DNA of 64,000 bases from an uncultured Candidatus Binatia bacterium (GTDB taxonomy: Bacteria; Desulfobacterota; Binatia; UBA9968; JAJDTQ01). The stretch spans positions 2,885,001 to 2,949,000 of the forward strand of contig OY282432.1 in assembly GCA_958295985.1 (NCBI GenBank). The letters are read 5' to 3'. Position 1 is the stretch's first letter. Each line of letters begins with the position of its first letter. Made by a program: the position numbers and the translations under genes. Shown here piece after piece: positions 34,820 to 45,392 of this stretch. The notes beneath the pieces were generated by a model. The model did not search any database. It was not told the origin of the DNA and saw only the letters and a program-made list of their open reading frames with translations.

Positions 34820-36384
34820 AACGGCCGGGGCCCATGGCTCTGTTGGTCCTGCCGTTGCTGTCGCTCCTCGTCGGTCAGGCCGCGGCGGTCCTGACCGATT
34901 CGGGCCTTCCGTCCTGGTGGAGCGCGGCGACCTTCGTGCCGGGCCTGGTCCTGTGTTTCGCGAGCCGTGCCTGGGGTCTGCTCGGTCTTGCCTGCGCGCT
35001 GGCGTTCCAGTGGGGCCTGCTCGCGCACCACCGGCTGCTGCATCCACAGCTTCCTCCTCACCACGTCCGGCATCTGCCGCAGCGGAAGGGTCCGACGCTG
35101 ATCGAGGGGCGCATCTATCGCGAGCCCGAAGAGCGGGGCGGGCGGAGCCGCTGGTATCTCTCGGCGGAGCGGGAACCGGCGCCCGAAGGAGACCGGAAGG
35201 CAACGGGGAACGTGCTGGTGACGGTCCGGAACGCTTACCGACACTGGCATTACGGAGACCGGGTCCGGGTTCCGTTGCGCCTGCGAGCACCGAAGAATCG
35301 AGATACGCGCTTCGATTACACGGCGTTCCTGGCGCGCCGGCAGATCTACCGGGTGGCCTACCTGCACAATGACTGGGAGGCGCAGTTGGTGAGCCGCGGC
35401 CGCGGCGTCCGCGGCTGGATCGAGACGGCGCGCCGGCGGATAGGGCGGTTCGTGGACCGCCGCTTCGAGCCGGACGCCGCGGGGCTGCTCAAGGCGCTGG
35501 TGCTGGGGGACCGCGGCGGTCTCTCCAGGGAAACGCGAAGCCGCTTCGCCGCGGTGGGGATGTCGCATGTCCTGTCCATCTCGGGCCTGCACGTGGGCAT
35601 GCTGAGCTACGCCGTCTATCTCCTGTTCCGCGGGCTCGCGTCGCGCAGCACCCGCCTGCTGCTGGCCTTGCCGGTCCACAAACTGGCGGCCTTCGGCTCG
35701 CTGGCGCCGGTGATACTCTACACCGTGGTGGCCGGGGCGCGAATCCCCACGGTACGGGCCGCCATCATGATCGGGCTGTACCATCTGGCCCTGTTGAGCG
35801 GGCGCCATGCCAACGTTTTCGGCAGCCTGGCGCTGGCCGCGGCCATCGCAGGGCTCTGCTGGCCGGGGGCGGTCATGGAGGTCTCGTTCCAGCTCTCCTT
35901 CCTGGCGGTGCTGTCCATCGTCGGCGCCATCCGGCTCTTCCGGCAGACCCCGTTGCTGCGTCCTCCGGATTCGCTGAGGCCGGGTTGGTGGCAGCGGCGG
36001 CGGCCTGCCATCCTGCTGGCGATTCTCGTGCCGGTCTTCGCCACCCTCGGCACCGGGCCGGTGGTGGCCCACCACTTCGGTTACCTGTCCCTGGCCGGCT
36101 TCATCGCCAACCCGCTGCTGGTTCCCCTGGTGGGATTCTTCATCGTGCCCGCGGGGCTGTTCATGGGTTTCCTGTGCCTGTTCTTTCCCGCGGGGTCGGC
36201 ATGGCTCGCCGGGGCGTTGGCGCCTTCCGTGTGGCTCTTCCTGCGGGCCGTCGATCTCCTTTCCGGTCTTCCCATGGCGGCGCTGTCGCTGCCGAGGCCC
36301 GACTGGGCCACGGTAGGGCTCATCTATCTTCTGATCCTGATACCGGCCGCATGCGCCCGCAGGTTCCTGCGAAGGACGCCGTGA
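34816..36384 (+). CDS. ComEC/Rec2-type membrane protein lacking the beta-lactamase-like domain
   Basis: A 522-residue polytopic membrane protein. The N-terminal region with a soluble insert (DUF4131-like) is followed by the competence domain with SISGLHVGML, ARIPTVRAAIM and VSFQLSFLAVL. It should form the channel that takes single-stranded DNA across the inner membrane. Full-length ComEC is usually 700-800 residues with a C-terminal metallo-beta-lactamase-like domain. This one ends right after the last membrane helices (PACARRFLRR) and nothing resembling that domain follows. Start: GTG at 34816 overlapping the uvrC stop, or the ATG at 34834. Confidence 0.85.
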   Translation: MKRPGPMALLVLPLLSLLVGQAAAVLTDSGLPSWWSAATFVPGLVLCFASRAWGLLGLACALAFQWGLLAHHRLLHPQLPPHHVRHLPQRKGPTLIEGRIYREPEERGGRSRWYLSAEREPAPEGDRKATGNVLVTVRNAYRHWHYGDRVRVPLRLRAPKNRDTRFDYTAFLARRQIYRVAYLHNDWEAQLVSRGRGVRGWIETARRRIGRFVDRRFEPDAAGLLKALVLGDRGGLSRETRSRFAAVGMSHVLSISGLHVGMLSYAVYLLFRGLASRSTRLLLALPVHKLAAFGSLAPVILYTVVAGARIPTVRAAIMIGLYHLALLSGRHANVFGSLALAAAIAGLCWPGAVMEVSFQLSFLAVLSIVGAIRLFRQTPLLRPPDSLRPGWWQRRRPAILLAILVPVFATLGTGPVVAHHFGYLSLAGFIANPLLVPLVGFFIVPAGLFMGFLCLFFPAGSAWLAGALAPSVWLFLRAVDLLSGLPMAALSLPRPDWATVGLIYLLILIPAACARRFLRRTP

Positions 36385-36488
36385 ACGACAGGAAGCGGCA
36401 CTTGGGGCGACCTTCTTTGCATTCTCCTTTCCTTCGGGTAGGATTGGAATTATCCATGACGTAACGTGTAATTTCGGTACGGTCGGCC

Positions 36489-36773
36489 ATGGTCGTCAGT
36501 TATCGCGACAAACGGACCAGAGATTTCGCAGCCGGAAAACGGGTCAGGGCCTTCTCGGGCATCGAACGCCCCGCCCGGCTAAAGCTCGACCGACTGGAGG
36601 CGGCCTCTTCACTCAAGGACATAGCCGCATTGCCGGGAAACCATTTCGAAGCCTTGAGAGGGGATCGAAAGGGCCAGTACAGCATCCGCGTCAATGATCA
36701 ATGGCGGATCTGCTTTGAGTGGCAGCAGGAGCATTTAGGGCCAACGAACGTGGAGATCATCGACTACCACTAG
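36489..36773 (+). CDS. higB: HigB/RelE-type toxin
   Basis: A 94-residue toxin of the RelE/HigB family, a ribosome-dependent mRNA endonuclease. The C-terminal stretch GQYSIRVNDQWRICFEW is the family signature. Start: ATG at 36489. It is followed by a HigA antitoxin, the usual toxin-first order of HigBA. The gap between them is 123 bases and contains a repeat, far wider than normal. Confidence 0.9.
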   Translation: MVVSYRDKRTRDFAAGKRVRAFSGIERPARLKLDRLEAASSLKDIAALPGNHFEALRGDRKGQYSIRVNDQWRICFEWQQEHLGPTNVEIIDYH

Positions 36774-36816
36774 TTCCTCGTTCGTCAAGCCCCGTGCAAG
36801 ATGACAGAAATTACAA

Positions 36817-36855
36817 CGTTCGTCCTGAGCGTAGCGCCGGCGAAGTCCAAGGACG
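36817..36855. repeat. CCTGAGCG-type repeat between higB and higA
   Basis: CGTTCGTCCTGAGCGTAGCG followed by CCGGCGAAGTCCAAGGACG. It belongs to the family found at 26939, 28741 and 29430 and accounts for much of the wide higB-higA gap. It contains no stop in the higA frame, so an upstream in-frame start could be miscalled. Confidence 0.55.
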
Positions 36856-36896
36856 CCATCCGTGGTTCCGGCTCTGCCGGGGATAGGAGAACAGCC

Positions 36897-37196
36897 ATGA
36901 CCATACTGACAATCCATCCGGGGGAACACCTTGCAGAGGAGTTGAAAGAACTCGACATGAGCGCCACGTCACTGGCACGGCAGATTGAGGTTCCGACCAA
37001 CAGAATCACGGAAATCCTGAACGGGCGACGTGCGATCACCGGCGATACGGCCCTGAGGTTGGCTCATTTTTTCGGAACCAGTGCAGAGTTCTGGCTGAAT
37101 CTGCAGAAGCTCTACGAGTTGCGGCTTGCCGAGGAGAAAGCCGGTAACCGCATCAAGGCCCTGCCGACACTCAAGAAACGTGAGGCGGTGCTTTGA
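36897..37196 (+). CDS. higA: HigA-type antitoxin
   Basis: A 99-residue antitoxin with a Xre-type helix-turn-helix. The HigA opening ILTIHPGEHLAEELKEL is clear, then VPTNRITEILNGRRAIT is the recognition region and FGTSAEFWLNLQ the dimerisation end. It neutralises HigB and represses the operon. Start: ATG at 36897 with AGGAGA 6 bases upstream. An upstream in-frame start at 36801 would run across the repeat and is rejected. Confidence 0.92.
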   Translation: MTILTIHPGEHLAEELKELDMSATSLARQIEVPTNRITEILNGRRAITGDTALRLAHFFGTSAEFWLNLQKLYELRLAEEKAGNRIKALPTLKKREAVL

Positions 37197-37279
37197 CCGA
37201 AGCGATCGAGGCAGCCTTCCCGTTGATCCAGGCGGTTGAAAGGGGCTTTGTTGACTTTCCGGTACGCCTCTGTTAGCTC

Positions 37280-37330
37280 CTGTCGTTGACAGTACCCAGT
37301 CGTGGGTGCGTGCAAATCCTCCTGTCAACG
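37280..37330. repeat. inverted repeats upstream of hisS
   Basis: CGTTGACAG (37284-37292) is repeated as its complement CTGTCAACG (37322-37330). The first arm also lies in a shorter palindrome, CTGTC-GTT-GACAG (37280-37292). TTGACA inside the first arm is a perfect -35 hexamer, but no good -10 follows at the right distance. It could be an operator or a leader hairpin of the hisS-aspS unit. Confidence 0.4.
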
Positions 37331-37389
37331 GTCACCGATTCCCTTATGACAATCATGATTCCGGCGCGGGCGCCCGTTCGGGGGCGCTT

Positions 37390-38691
37390 ATGAAACTGAC
37401 TCGCATCAAGGGTTTCTCCGACGTTCTGCCCGGCGAGGTCGAGACTTGGCAGAGAATCGAAAGCGCGGCGAAACGGGTATTTGCCGGCTATAACTTCAAG
37501 GAGATTCGAATTCCGGTGCTGGAGAAGTCGGAGCTTTTCTCCCGTTCGCTGGGAGAGTCCACCGACGTCATCGAAAAGGAGATGTACACCTTCGCCGACC
37601 GGGACGCGAAGGCCACGCTGCTGAGCCTGAGGCCGGAGGGCACGGCGGGCGTGGTGCGCGCGTACGGCGAGGGGAAGCTTCACCAGGTGGAACCGGTCCG
37701 GAAGCTCTACTACCTGGGACCCATGTTCCGCCGGGAGCGGCCCCAGAAGGGTAGACTGCGCCAGTTCCACCAGATCGGCGCCGAGGTCTTCGGGCGCACC
37801 GATCCCTTCATCGACGCCGAGCTGCTGCTGTTGTTGCGCGATCTGTGGGAGGAGTTGGACCTCCCGCAGACCGTCCTGGAAGTGAACTCCATCGGCTGCG
37901 CCGATTGCCGGCCCGGGTACCGCGCGGTGCTGGTGGCGTTTCTGGAAGGGCGCAGAGGCGAACTGTGCGCCGACTGCGACCGGCGGCTGGAAAACAATCC
38001 CCTCCGGGTGCTGGATTGCAAGCGTGAGTCCTGCGCCGGGGTCGTGACCGCGGCCCCTTCGATTCTGTCCCATCTGTGCGCGGACTGCCGGCTTCATTTC
38101 GAGACCGTGCTGGACCTGCTGAAGGACCTCCGCCCGGAGCCGCTGCTCAACCACCGCCTGGTGCGCGGACTGGACTACTATTGCCGGACCACGTTCGAGT
38201 GGAAGGCCGGCGCGGGCCTGGGAAGCCAGAATACCGTGGCTGCGGGGGGACGCTATGACGGTCTGGCGCAGTCGCTGGGGGGGCCGCCGGTAGCCGGCGT
38301 CGGCTTTGCGCTGGGGGTGGAGCGCCTGGCGTTGCTGCTTTCGGAGGGCGACGCCGGTGAACCCGTCGCGCCGCTGCTGTATCTGGCCTGGATGGGGGAG
38401 GAAGCGCAACGGTGGACGTTTTCTCTGGCTCATCGCTTGCGCCGGCAGGGCCTGCGGGTGGACCTGGAAGGCGAGGGCAAGAGCCTCAAGAGTCAGATGA
38501 GACGTGCCGGCAAGCTGGGCGCGCGGGTGGTGCTCATCGTGGGCCCCGACGAGATGACGAAGGGCAAGGCCCTCGTGCGTGATATGGCGAGAAAGGAACA
38601 GACCGAGGTGGATTTCGCGAACGTCGATGAAAGTCTGGTCGAACCGTTCGGCCCGCCTCGCCAACCGCAGGCTTCCGGGCAAATCACGTGA
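37390..38691 (+). CDS. hisS: histidyl-tRNA synthetase
   Basis: A 433-residue class II synthetase that charges tRNA-His. [11 protein letters not shown] opens the catalytic domain. Motif 2 is [19 protein letters not shown], the histidine-binding motif is LVRGLDYY, and motif 3 is [11 protein letters not shown]. An anticodon-binding domain occupies the last 100 or so residues. An internal Cys-rich insert (CADC, CADCD, CKRESC, CADC, residues about 180-250) is present, a pattern seen in other bacterial HisRS that may bind zinc. Start: ATG at 37390. It overlaps aspS by 4 bases (GTGA). Confidence 0.95.
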   Translation: MKLTRIKGFSDVLPGEVETWQRIESAAKRVFAGYNFKEIRIPVLEKSELFSRSLGESTDVIEKEMYTFADRDAKATLLSLRPEGTAGVVRAYGEGKLHQVEPVRKLYYLGPMFRRERPQKGRLRQFHQIGAEVFGRTDPFIDAELLLLLRDLWEELDLPQTVLEVNSIGCADCRPGYRAVLVAFLEGRRGELCADCDRRLENNPLRVLDCKRESCAGVVTAAPSILSHLCADCRLHFETVLDLLKDLRPEPLLNHRLVRGLDYYCRTTFEWKAGAGLGSQNTVAAGGRYDGLAQSLGGPPVAGVGFALGVERLALLLSEGDAGEPVAPLLYLAWMGEEAQRWTFSLAHRLRRQGLRVDLEGEGKSLKSQMRRAGKLGARVVLIVGPDEMTKGKALVRDMARKEQTEVDFANVDESLVEPFGPPRQPQASGQIT

Positions 38692-40505
38692 ACAAGCGCG
38701 ACGTGGATCTGATGGGCGACTGGCAGCGGAGTTGCCGCTGCGGCGAGCCGCGCGAGGAGGACGTGGGCCATGAGCTCACCCTGATGGGTTGGACCCGGGC
38801 CTTGAGGGACCACGGCGGCCTCCTCTTCATCGACCTCCGTGACCGCACCGGCATCGTCCAGGTCGTGGTGAACCCCGAGGTGACGCCGGAGGCCCACGAG
38901 AAGGCCAAACGGGTCCGCTCCGAGGACGTGCTGGCGGTGCGCGGCTCCCTGGTCCGGCGTTCCGAAGAAACGGTCAACCCGAATATCGCTACCGGCGCGG
39001 TGGAGCTAATGGCGCAGGAGCTGCGGGTGCTCAATCCCTCGCGGGTGCCGCCGTTCCCCGTCGATGACGAAGTCGAACCAACCGAGACCAGCCGTTTCCG
39101 GTACCGCTACCTCGACCTGAGGCGGCCTCGCAGCCTGCGCCCGCTGGAGGTCCGCCATCGCATGCTGACGACGATTCGCAACCACCTGGACGGCCTGTCG
39201 TTCACGGAGGTCGAAACCCCCATCCTCACCAAGAGCACGCCGGAGGGCGCCCGCGACTACCTGGTCCCCAGCAGGATGCACCCCGGAAAGTTCTATGCCT
39301 TGCCGCAATCGCCCCAGCTCTTCAAGCAGATCCTCATGGTGGGAGGGGTGGATCGGTACTTTCAGGTGGTGCGCTGCTTTCGGGATGAAGATCTTCGGAT
39401 GGACCGGCAGCCCGAGTTCACCCAGCTCGACATCGAGATGTCGTTCGTGCGGCCCGAGGACATCTTCGCCATGGTCGAGGGCATGATGGCCCGTGTATTC
39501 AAGGAGGTCCGGGGGGTCGAGCTGGAGACGCCCTTTCCCCGTCTGACCTGGGAAGAAGCCATGTCGCGTTACGGAACCGACAAGCCGGACCTCCGCTTCG
39601 GCCTGGAGCTGGTGGAGCTTTCGGACCCGTTCCGGGACTCCGACGTGGCCATCTTCAGCCGGGCACTGGCGGCCGGAGGCATCGTCAAGGGTCTGCGGGT
39701 TCCGTGGGCCGCCGGCCTGTCGCGCAAGGAGATCGACGATCTGACCGGGCTGGTGGGCCGCTACGGCGCCAAGGGTCTGGCCTGGATCAAGGTGTTGGAG
39801 GGCGAATGGCAGTCGCCGTTGACGAAGTTCCTGAGCGAGAGCGAAAAGGAGGCTCTCGGGACGCTCACGCAGGCGCGGCCCGGCGACGTGATCTTCATGC
39901 TGGCCGACGACTCGCGCATCGTCAACGAAGGTTTGGCCAACCTGCGGCTGGAGATGGGCAGAAGGCTCGAGCTGGTGAAGGAGGGTCTCCACGCCTTCTC
40001 CTGGATCCTCGACTTCCCGCTGGTGGAATGGAAGGAAGCGGAAGGCCGCTACACCGCAGTGCATCACCCGTTCACCGCGCCCCGGGAGGAGGACTTGCCG
40101 TTCCTCAAGGAGGATCCCGGTCGGGTGCGGTCCCGGGCCTACGACCTGGTGCTGAACGGCATGGAGTTGGGCGGCGGCAGCATCCGAATCCATTCGCCGG
40201 AGTTGCAGCGGGAAGTGCTTTCGCTGCTCGACGTGAAGCCGGAGACGGTGGAGGAGCAGTTCGGCTTTCTCCTGGAGGCGCTGGACCTGGGCGCGCCGCC
40301 GCACGGCGGCATTGCCTTCGGCGTCGACCGGCTGGCCATGCTCTTGAGCGATTCGCCCGCCATCCGGGAGGTCATCGCGTTTCCCAAGAGTCAGCGGGCC
40401 GTGTGCATGCTGACGGAGGCTCCTACGGCCGTGGATGCGCATCAACTTTCGGATTTGTACATCCGTACCCTGGACATTCCGATCAAGGGCAAGGCAGGGG
40501 ATTGA
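38688..40505 (+). CDS. aspS: aspartyl-tRNA synthetase
   Basis: A 605-residue bacterial-type AspRS. An N-terminal OB-fold anticodon domain ([21 protein letters not shown]) is followed by the class II core with [18 protein letters not shown] (motif 2) and GIAFGVDRL (motif 3), with a GAD insertion domain between. Start: GTG at 38688 overlapping the hisS stop; an in-frame ATG at 38712 is an alternative. Whether it also charges tRNA-Asn cannot be told from sequence, and no gatCAB genes are in view. Confidence 0.95.
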   Translation: MNKRDVDLMGDWQRSCRCGEPREEDVGHELTLMGWTRALRDHGGLLFIDLRDRTGIVQVVVNPEVTPEAHEKAKRVRSEDVLAVRGSLVRRSEETVNPNIATGAVELMAQELRVLNPSRVPPFPVDDEVEPTETSRFRYRYLDLRRPRSLRPLEVRHRMLTTIRNHLDGLSFTEVETPILTKSTPEGARDYLVPSRMHPGKFYALPQSPQLFKQILMVGGVDRYFQVVRCFRDEDLRMDRQPEFTQLDIEMSFVRPEDIFAMVEGMMARVFKEVRGVELETPFPRLTWEEAMSRYGTDKPDLRFGLELVELSDPFRDSDVAIFSRALAAGGIVKGLRVPWAAGLSRKEIDDLTGLVGRYGAKGLAWIKVLEGEWQSPLTKFLSESEKEALGTLTQARPGDVIFMLADDSRIVNEGLANLRLEMGRRLELVKEGLHAFSWILDFPLVEWKEAEGRYTAVHHPFTAPREEDLPFLKEDPGRVRSRAYDLVLNGMELGGGSIRIHSPELQREVLSLLDVKPETVEEQFGFLLEALDLGAPPHGGIAFGVDRLAMLLSDSPAIREVIAFPKSQRAVCMLTEAPTAVDAHQLSDLYIRTLDIPIKGKAGD

Positions 40506-40513
40506 TACGCGTT

Positions 40514-40539
40514 CAGGGGCGACCGGCCGGTCGCCCCTG
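40514..40539. repeat. 26-bp perfect palindrome between aspS and def
   Basis: CAGGGGCGACCGG followed by its exact complement CCGGTCGCCCCTG. It sits in the 35-base gap between the convergent aspS and def genes and can form a strong hairpin in both transcripts, although no T run follows. It may work as a bidirectional transcription block or be a mobile palindrome. Confidence 0.6.
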
Positions 40540-40540
40540 C

Positions 40541-41074
40541 CTATCGGTCCGTCCAGTAGCGTGAAAGCTCGGTCAGGTAGGTCAGGGTCGAGAGGTCGGG
40601 CATGCGGTCCAGGTATACGTGGCCGCGCAGGTGATCGACCTCGTGTTGAATGACGCGGGCGTGGAATCCTGAGGCGACGAACTCCAGTTCCTTGCCCTCG
40701 CGGTCCAGTGCGGTCACGCGCAGGTTCTTGTAGCGGGGCACCCTGCCGCGGATCTCGGGGATGCTCAGGCATCCCTCCCAGTCTTCCTCGGTCTTGTCGT
40801 CGAGGGGGACGATGGCGGGGTTGACGAGCACGGAAAGGGGGACGGCTGCTTTTCCCGGATAACGGGCGTTGTCGGCGACCTCCAACACGGCTAACTGCCT
40901 GGGTTCGTGAACCTGCACCGCGGCAAGGCCCACCCCCTGGTACTCGCGCATGGTCGTCACCATGTCGTCAATAAAGCGTTGGAAATCCGGCTGGTTGACC
41001 TCGGCCGCGGGGACTTCCCGTGCGGGTGTGCGCAGAACCGGATTGCCGAGACGCGCTACCTTGAGAATGGCCAT
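40541..41074 (-). CDS. def: peptide deformylase
   Basis: A 177-residue metalloenzyme that removes the formyl group from new proteins. The three motifs are present: GVGLAAVQV, EGCLS (metal-binding Cys) and QHEVDH (metal-binding His pair with catalytic Glu). GLAAVQV replaces the more usual GLAAPQI, which is common outside the type 1 group. Start: ATG at 41074; an upstream start would add 12 unrelated residues. It is convergent with aspS. Confidence 0.95.
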   Translation of the reverse strand: MAILKVARLGNPVLRTPAREVPAAEVNQPDFQRFIDDMVTTMREYQGVGLAAVQVHEPRQLAVLEVADNARYPGKAAVPLSVLVNPAIVPLDDKTEEDWEGCLSIPEIRGRVPRYKNLRVTALDREGKELEFVASGFHARVIQHEVDHLRGHVYLDRMPDLSTLTYLTELSRYWTDR

Positions 41075-41138
41075 CCGGGCTTGGTAGCACAGTGGTTTCG
41101 GGTCCTTCAAGACGCCGGTTTCCGGCGTTGTCGGCGGT

Positions 41139-41168
41139 TTGACAATGTGGATGCATTAGGTCTATATT
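41139..41168 (+). promoter_or_regulatory. sigma70 promoter of the rrf2-suf region
   Basis: A perfect -35 TTGACA (41139-41144) and TATATT (41163-41168) are separated by 18 bases. A TTAG...CTAA dyad surrounds the -10 (41156-41176), a possible site for the Rrf2-type regulator to repress its own operon (inference). The leader to the Rrf2 start is about 110 bases. Confidence 0.65.
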
Positions 41169-41286
41169 TTATCTAACTGGATGGGTCGAGACTGGCGCAA
41201 CGAGTAGAGTACAGGCCATTGGGAGATCCGGCATGCAGGCATTTGCTGGGAATACCGTCCGGGCCGCGGCTGACCGAAGTTCGCTG

Positions 41287-41727
41287 ATGAACATCGGCAG
41301 GAAAGTCGACTATGCCGTACGGGCACTATCGTATCTGGCGGCCCAGCCGCACCGGTGGACCGTCGGCAGCAAGGAGATCGCCCGGCGACAGGACATTCCG
41401 ACACATTACATGTCGAAGATCATGAAAGATCTGGCGGCCGCGGGGCTGGTGGAATCTCACCTGGGTCGCAAGGGCGGCTTCAGCCTGGCGAGGCATCCCG
41501 AGTCCATCAGCCTCAAGGAAGTATACGAGGCCGTGGAGAAACCTCTGAGCCTGATGGAATGCCTGGAAAAGGATCACCACTGCTGTCCCTACGACTCCGT
41601 GTGCACGCAGATTTCGGTATGGGAGAGGGCGCAAGGGCTGCTTGCGGAGTACCTGGCGGGAATCTCCATCGGCAGCATCGCCGACCGGGAAGGTCTCAAG
41701 GGTCGGTTGAACGGCATGCACAGTTGA
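41287..41727 (+). CDS. Rrf2-family Fe-S-responsive transcriptional regulator
   Basis: A 146-residue Rrf2/IscR/SufR-type regulator. The winged helix-turn-helix is in residues 1-70 (MNIGRKVDYAVRALSYLA; HLGRKGGFSLAR). The Cys cluster CLEKDHHCCPYDSVC, residues about 96-110, has the spacing of IscR-type 2Fe-2S ligands. It directly precedes sufBCDS-U-T and very likely adjusts their expression to Fe-S demand, acting on the promoter at 41139-41168. Start: ATG at 41287 (typical family N-terminus); the upstream in-frame extension is not conserved. Confidence 0.88.
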   Translation: MNIGRKVDYAVRALSYLAAQPHRWTVGSKEIARRQDIPTHYMSKIMKDLAAAGLVESHLGRKGGFSLARHPESISLKEVYEAVEKPLSLMECLEKDHHCCPYDSVCTQISVWERAQGLLAEYLAGISIGSIADREGLKGRLNGMHS

Positions 41728-41792
41728 GTTTTCGTGGCTTGAAGGCGGACTCCTGGAGTCCGTTTTCGGCGCGCGTGAAGGAACGGTGAACC

Positions 41793-43241
<1,449 letters not shown>

Positions 43242-43257
43242 GGAGCGGGTACGAGGA

Positions 43258-44031
43258 ATGCTGGAAGTTCGAAACCTGCATGCGCGCGTGGACGGCAAGG
43301 AGATCCTCCGGGGCATCGACCTGACGGTGGCCGCGGGCGAGGTCCACGCCATCATGGGACCCAACGGCTCGGGCAAGAGCACCCTGGCCCAGGTGCTGGC
43401 CGGACGCGACACCTACGAAGTGACTGCCGGCGAAGTCCTCTACAAGGGAAACGACCTGCTCGGCATGGCGCCGGAACTGCGGGCGGTGGAAGGGGTCTTT
43501 CTCGGCTTTCAGTATCCGGTGGAGATCCCCGGCCTGAACAGCCTCTATTTCCTGCGGGCCGCGGTCAACGCGGCGCGCGGCCACCGCGGCGAGGAGGAAC
43601 TGGACGCGGTGGATTTCATGGCTCTGGCCAAGGAGAGGATGAAGGCGGTGGAGATGGGCGAGGACCTGCTGCGCCGCCCGGTGAACGCCGGTTTCTCGGG
43701 TGGGGAGAAGAAACGCGCCGAGATCTTCCAGATGACCATGCTGGAACCCACCCTGGCGGTCCTGGACGAGACCGATTCCGGCCTGGACATCGACGCCCTC
43801 AAGGTGGTCGCCCGCGGCATCAACCTCTTCCGGAGCCCCGAGCGGGCCATTGTCCTGGTGACCCACTACCAGCGTCTGTTGAACTACGTGGTGCCCGACC
43901 GGGTCCACGTCATCCACAACGGACGCTTGGTGAAGTCCGGTGGCAAGGAGCTCGCTCAGGAGCTTGAGAATACCGGCTACTCCTGGGTCGAGGAATCGGC
44001 CGGGGAGGCCGGTCGGAGGCCGGGAGCATGA
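43258..44031 (+). CDS. sufC: Fe-S cluster assembly ATPase SufC
   Basis: A 257-residue ABC-type ATPase that drives conformational changes of SufBD. Walker A is GPNGSGKST, the signature FSGGEKKRAEI and Walker B LAVLDETDSGLD, with the SufC-specific Asp-Ser-Gly-Leu-Asp. Overlaps sufD by 4 bases (ATGA). Confidence 0.97.
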   Translation: MLEVRNLHARVDGKEILRGIDLTVAAGEVHAIMGPNGSGKSTLAQVLAGRDTYEVTAGEVLYKGNDLLGMAPELRAVEGVFLGFQYPVEIPGLNSLYFLRAAVNAARGHRGEEELDAVDFMALAKERMKAVEMGEDLLRRPVNAGFSGGEKKRAEIFQMTMLEPTLAVLDETDSGLDIDALKVVARGINLFRSPERAIVLVTHYQRLLNYVVPDRVHVIHNGRLVKSGGKELAQELENTGYSWVEESAGEAGRRPGA

Positions 44032-45347
44032 CCGAGACCTCGGCGGAGCAGCAGGGCTACCTCGAGGATTTCGAGAGGCTCAGCGCACGGGCCTCGCGTA
44101 ACGGGGGCGCCTGGGTCGGAGACCTGCGCCGCCGCGCCATGGAATGCTTTTGCTCCCTGGGCTTCCCGTCGACCCGGGACGAGGAATGGAAGTACACGAG
44201 CCTGGAGGCGCTGCGAAAGGCGCACCTGCGCGCCACGGAGGCCCCGGGTCCGGCGCGGGGCCGGGATCCGTTCGGGTCCGGCGGTTGGGAGCGCCACGAG
44301 CTGGTGTTCCCATGGGCCGGCGGCGATACCGGCGGCCCGGCGGCGAGCGGCGATGGCGTTTTCGTCGGGCGTCTGGCCGATGCCGTGGAGGGCCGGGTGT
44401 CCTGGGTGGAAGCGCATCTGGGACGTCACGCCGGCTACGACACCCACGCCCTCCGAGCCCTCAACACCGCCTTTATGGAAGACGGCGGCGCCGTTCGTCT
44501 GGGTCCGGACCGGACCCTGGACCGGCCCGTCCACCTGGTTTTCCTCGCCGTTCCCGGGCAGGCGTCGAACCGCATCGTGCACCCTCGGAACCTGGTGGTG
44601 GTGGGAGCCAACAGCCGGCTCACGCTGGTGGAGGCATACGCGGGGACGGCCGACGACGTCTACTGTACCAATGCCGTGACCGAGATCGTGTTGGAGGAGA
44701 ACGCCGCGCTGGATCACTACCGGCTGCTGCGGGAGGGCGCGGGGACGTTCCATATCGGCACGGTGCAGGTGCGCCAGGCGCGCAACAGCCGCTATCGGTC
44801 CCATGCGGTGACGTCGGGCGGCGCCATGACAAGGGTCGAGATCAACGTGCTGCTCGACGGCGAGGGTGCCGACTGCCTGCTCCAGGGCCTCTACGTGGCG
44901 GGGGGCGCCCAGCACGTGGACAACCGCACGGCCATTGAGCACGCCAAGCCCCACGGCAGCAGCCGGGAGCTGTACAAGGGGGTGCTGGGCGGGCGGGCGA
45001 GGGCCGTGTTCAACGGCAAGGTCGTGGTGCGCAAGGAAGCCCAAAAGACCGACGCCCAACAGTCCAACAAGAACCTGATGCTGTCGCCGGAGGCGGAGAT
45101 CGACAGCAAGCCCCAGTTGGAGATCCTGGCCGACGACGTTCGCTGCTCCCACGGCACCACCATCGGACAACTGGAAGAGGACGAGCTCTTCTACCTGCGC
45201 TCGCGGGGACTGAACAAGGCGCTGGCCAGGAAGCTGCTGGTCCACGGGTTCGCCGGCGAGGTGCTCGACGGCATCGATATCGAGGACCTGAAGAACGCTT
45301 TGACGGCCCAGGTATTCTCCGAACTGGACGTATCGCAAGGGCTGTAG
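44028..45347 (+). CDS. sufD: Fe-S cluster assembly protein SufD
   Basis: A 439-residue SufD, the partner of SufB. The C-terminal half has the recognisable ARAVFNGKVVV, KTDAQQSNKNLMLS and CSHGTTIGQLEEDELFYL (with the conserved His). The N-terminal half is variable and Gly/Arg-rich, as usual. The stop TAG falls in the GTAGGGTCGGG edge of a palindromic repeat at 45344. Confidence 0.95.
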   Translation: MTETSAEQQGYLEDFERLSARASRNGGAWVGDLRRRAMECFCSLGFPSTRDEEWKYTSLEALRKAHLRATEAPGPARGRDPFGSGGWERHELVFPWAGGDTGGPAASGDGVFVGRLADAVEGRVSWVEAHLGRHAGYDTHALRALNTAFMEDGGAVRLGPDRTLDRPVHLVFLAVPGQASNRIVHPRNLVVVGANSRLTLVEAYAGTADDVYCTNAVTEIVLEENAALDHYRLLREGAGTFHIGTVQVRQARNSRYRSHAVTSGGAMTRVEINVLLDGEGADCLLQGLYVAGGAQHVDNRTAIEHAKPHGSSRELYKGVLGGRARAVFNGKVVVRKEAQKTDAQQSNKNLMLSPEAEIDSKPQLEILADDVRCSHGTTIGQLEEDELFYLRSRGLNKALARKLLVHGFAGEVLDGIDIEDLKNALTAQVFSELDVSQGL

Positions 45348-45374
45348 GGTCGGGTTTCGAACCCGTCCGCGCCC
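45344..45374. repeat. palindromic GGGTTTCGAACCC repeat at the sufD stop
   Basis: GTAGGGTCGGG, then a palindrome CGGGTTTCGAACCCG (45351-45365), then TCCGCGCCC. It matches the family at 7018 and 11637. The TAG of its first five bases is the sufD stop codon. It lies inside the suf operon, between sufD and sufS. Confidence 0.55.
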
Positions 45375-45392
45375 GACCACGCAGGAATGAAC

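Noticed and set aside
36801-36896. Longer HigA starting at 36801
   Set aside because: The extra 32 residues come from the intergenic repeat; the ATG at 36897 has AGGAGA and gives the standard HigA N-terminus.
37197-37389. Possible T-box or attenuator leader for hisS
   Set aside because: No T-box consensus, specifier loop or terminator with U run is visible, and T-boxes are rare outside Gram-positives; only the inverted repeats were kept.
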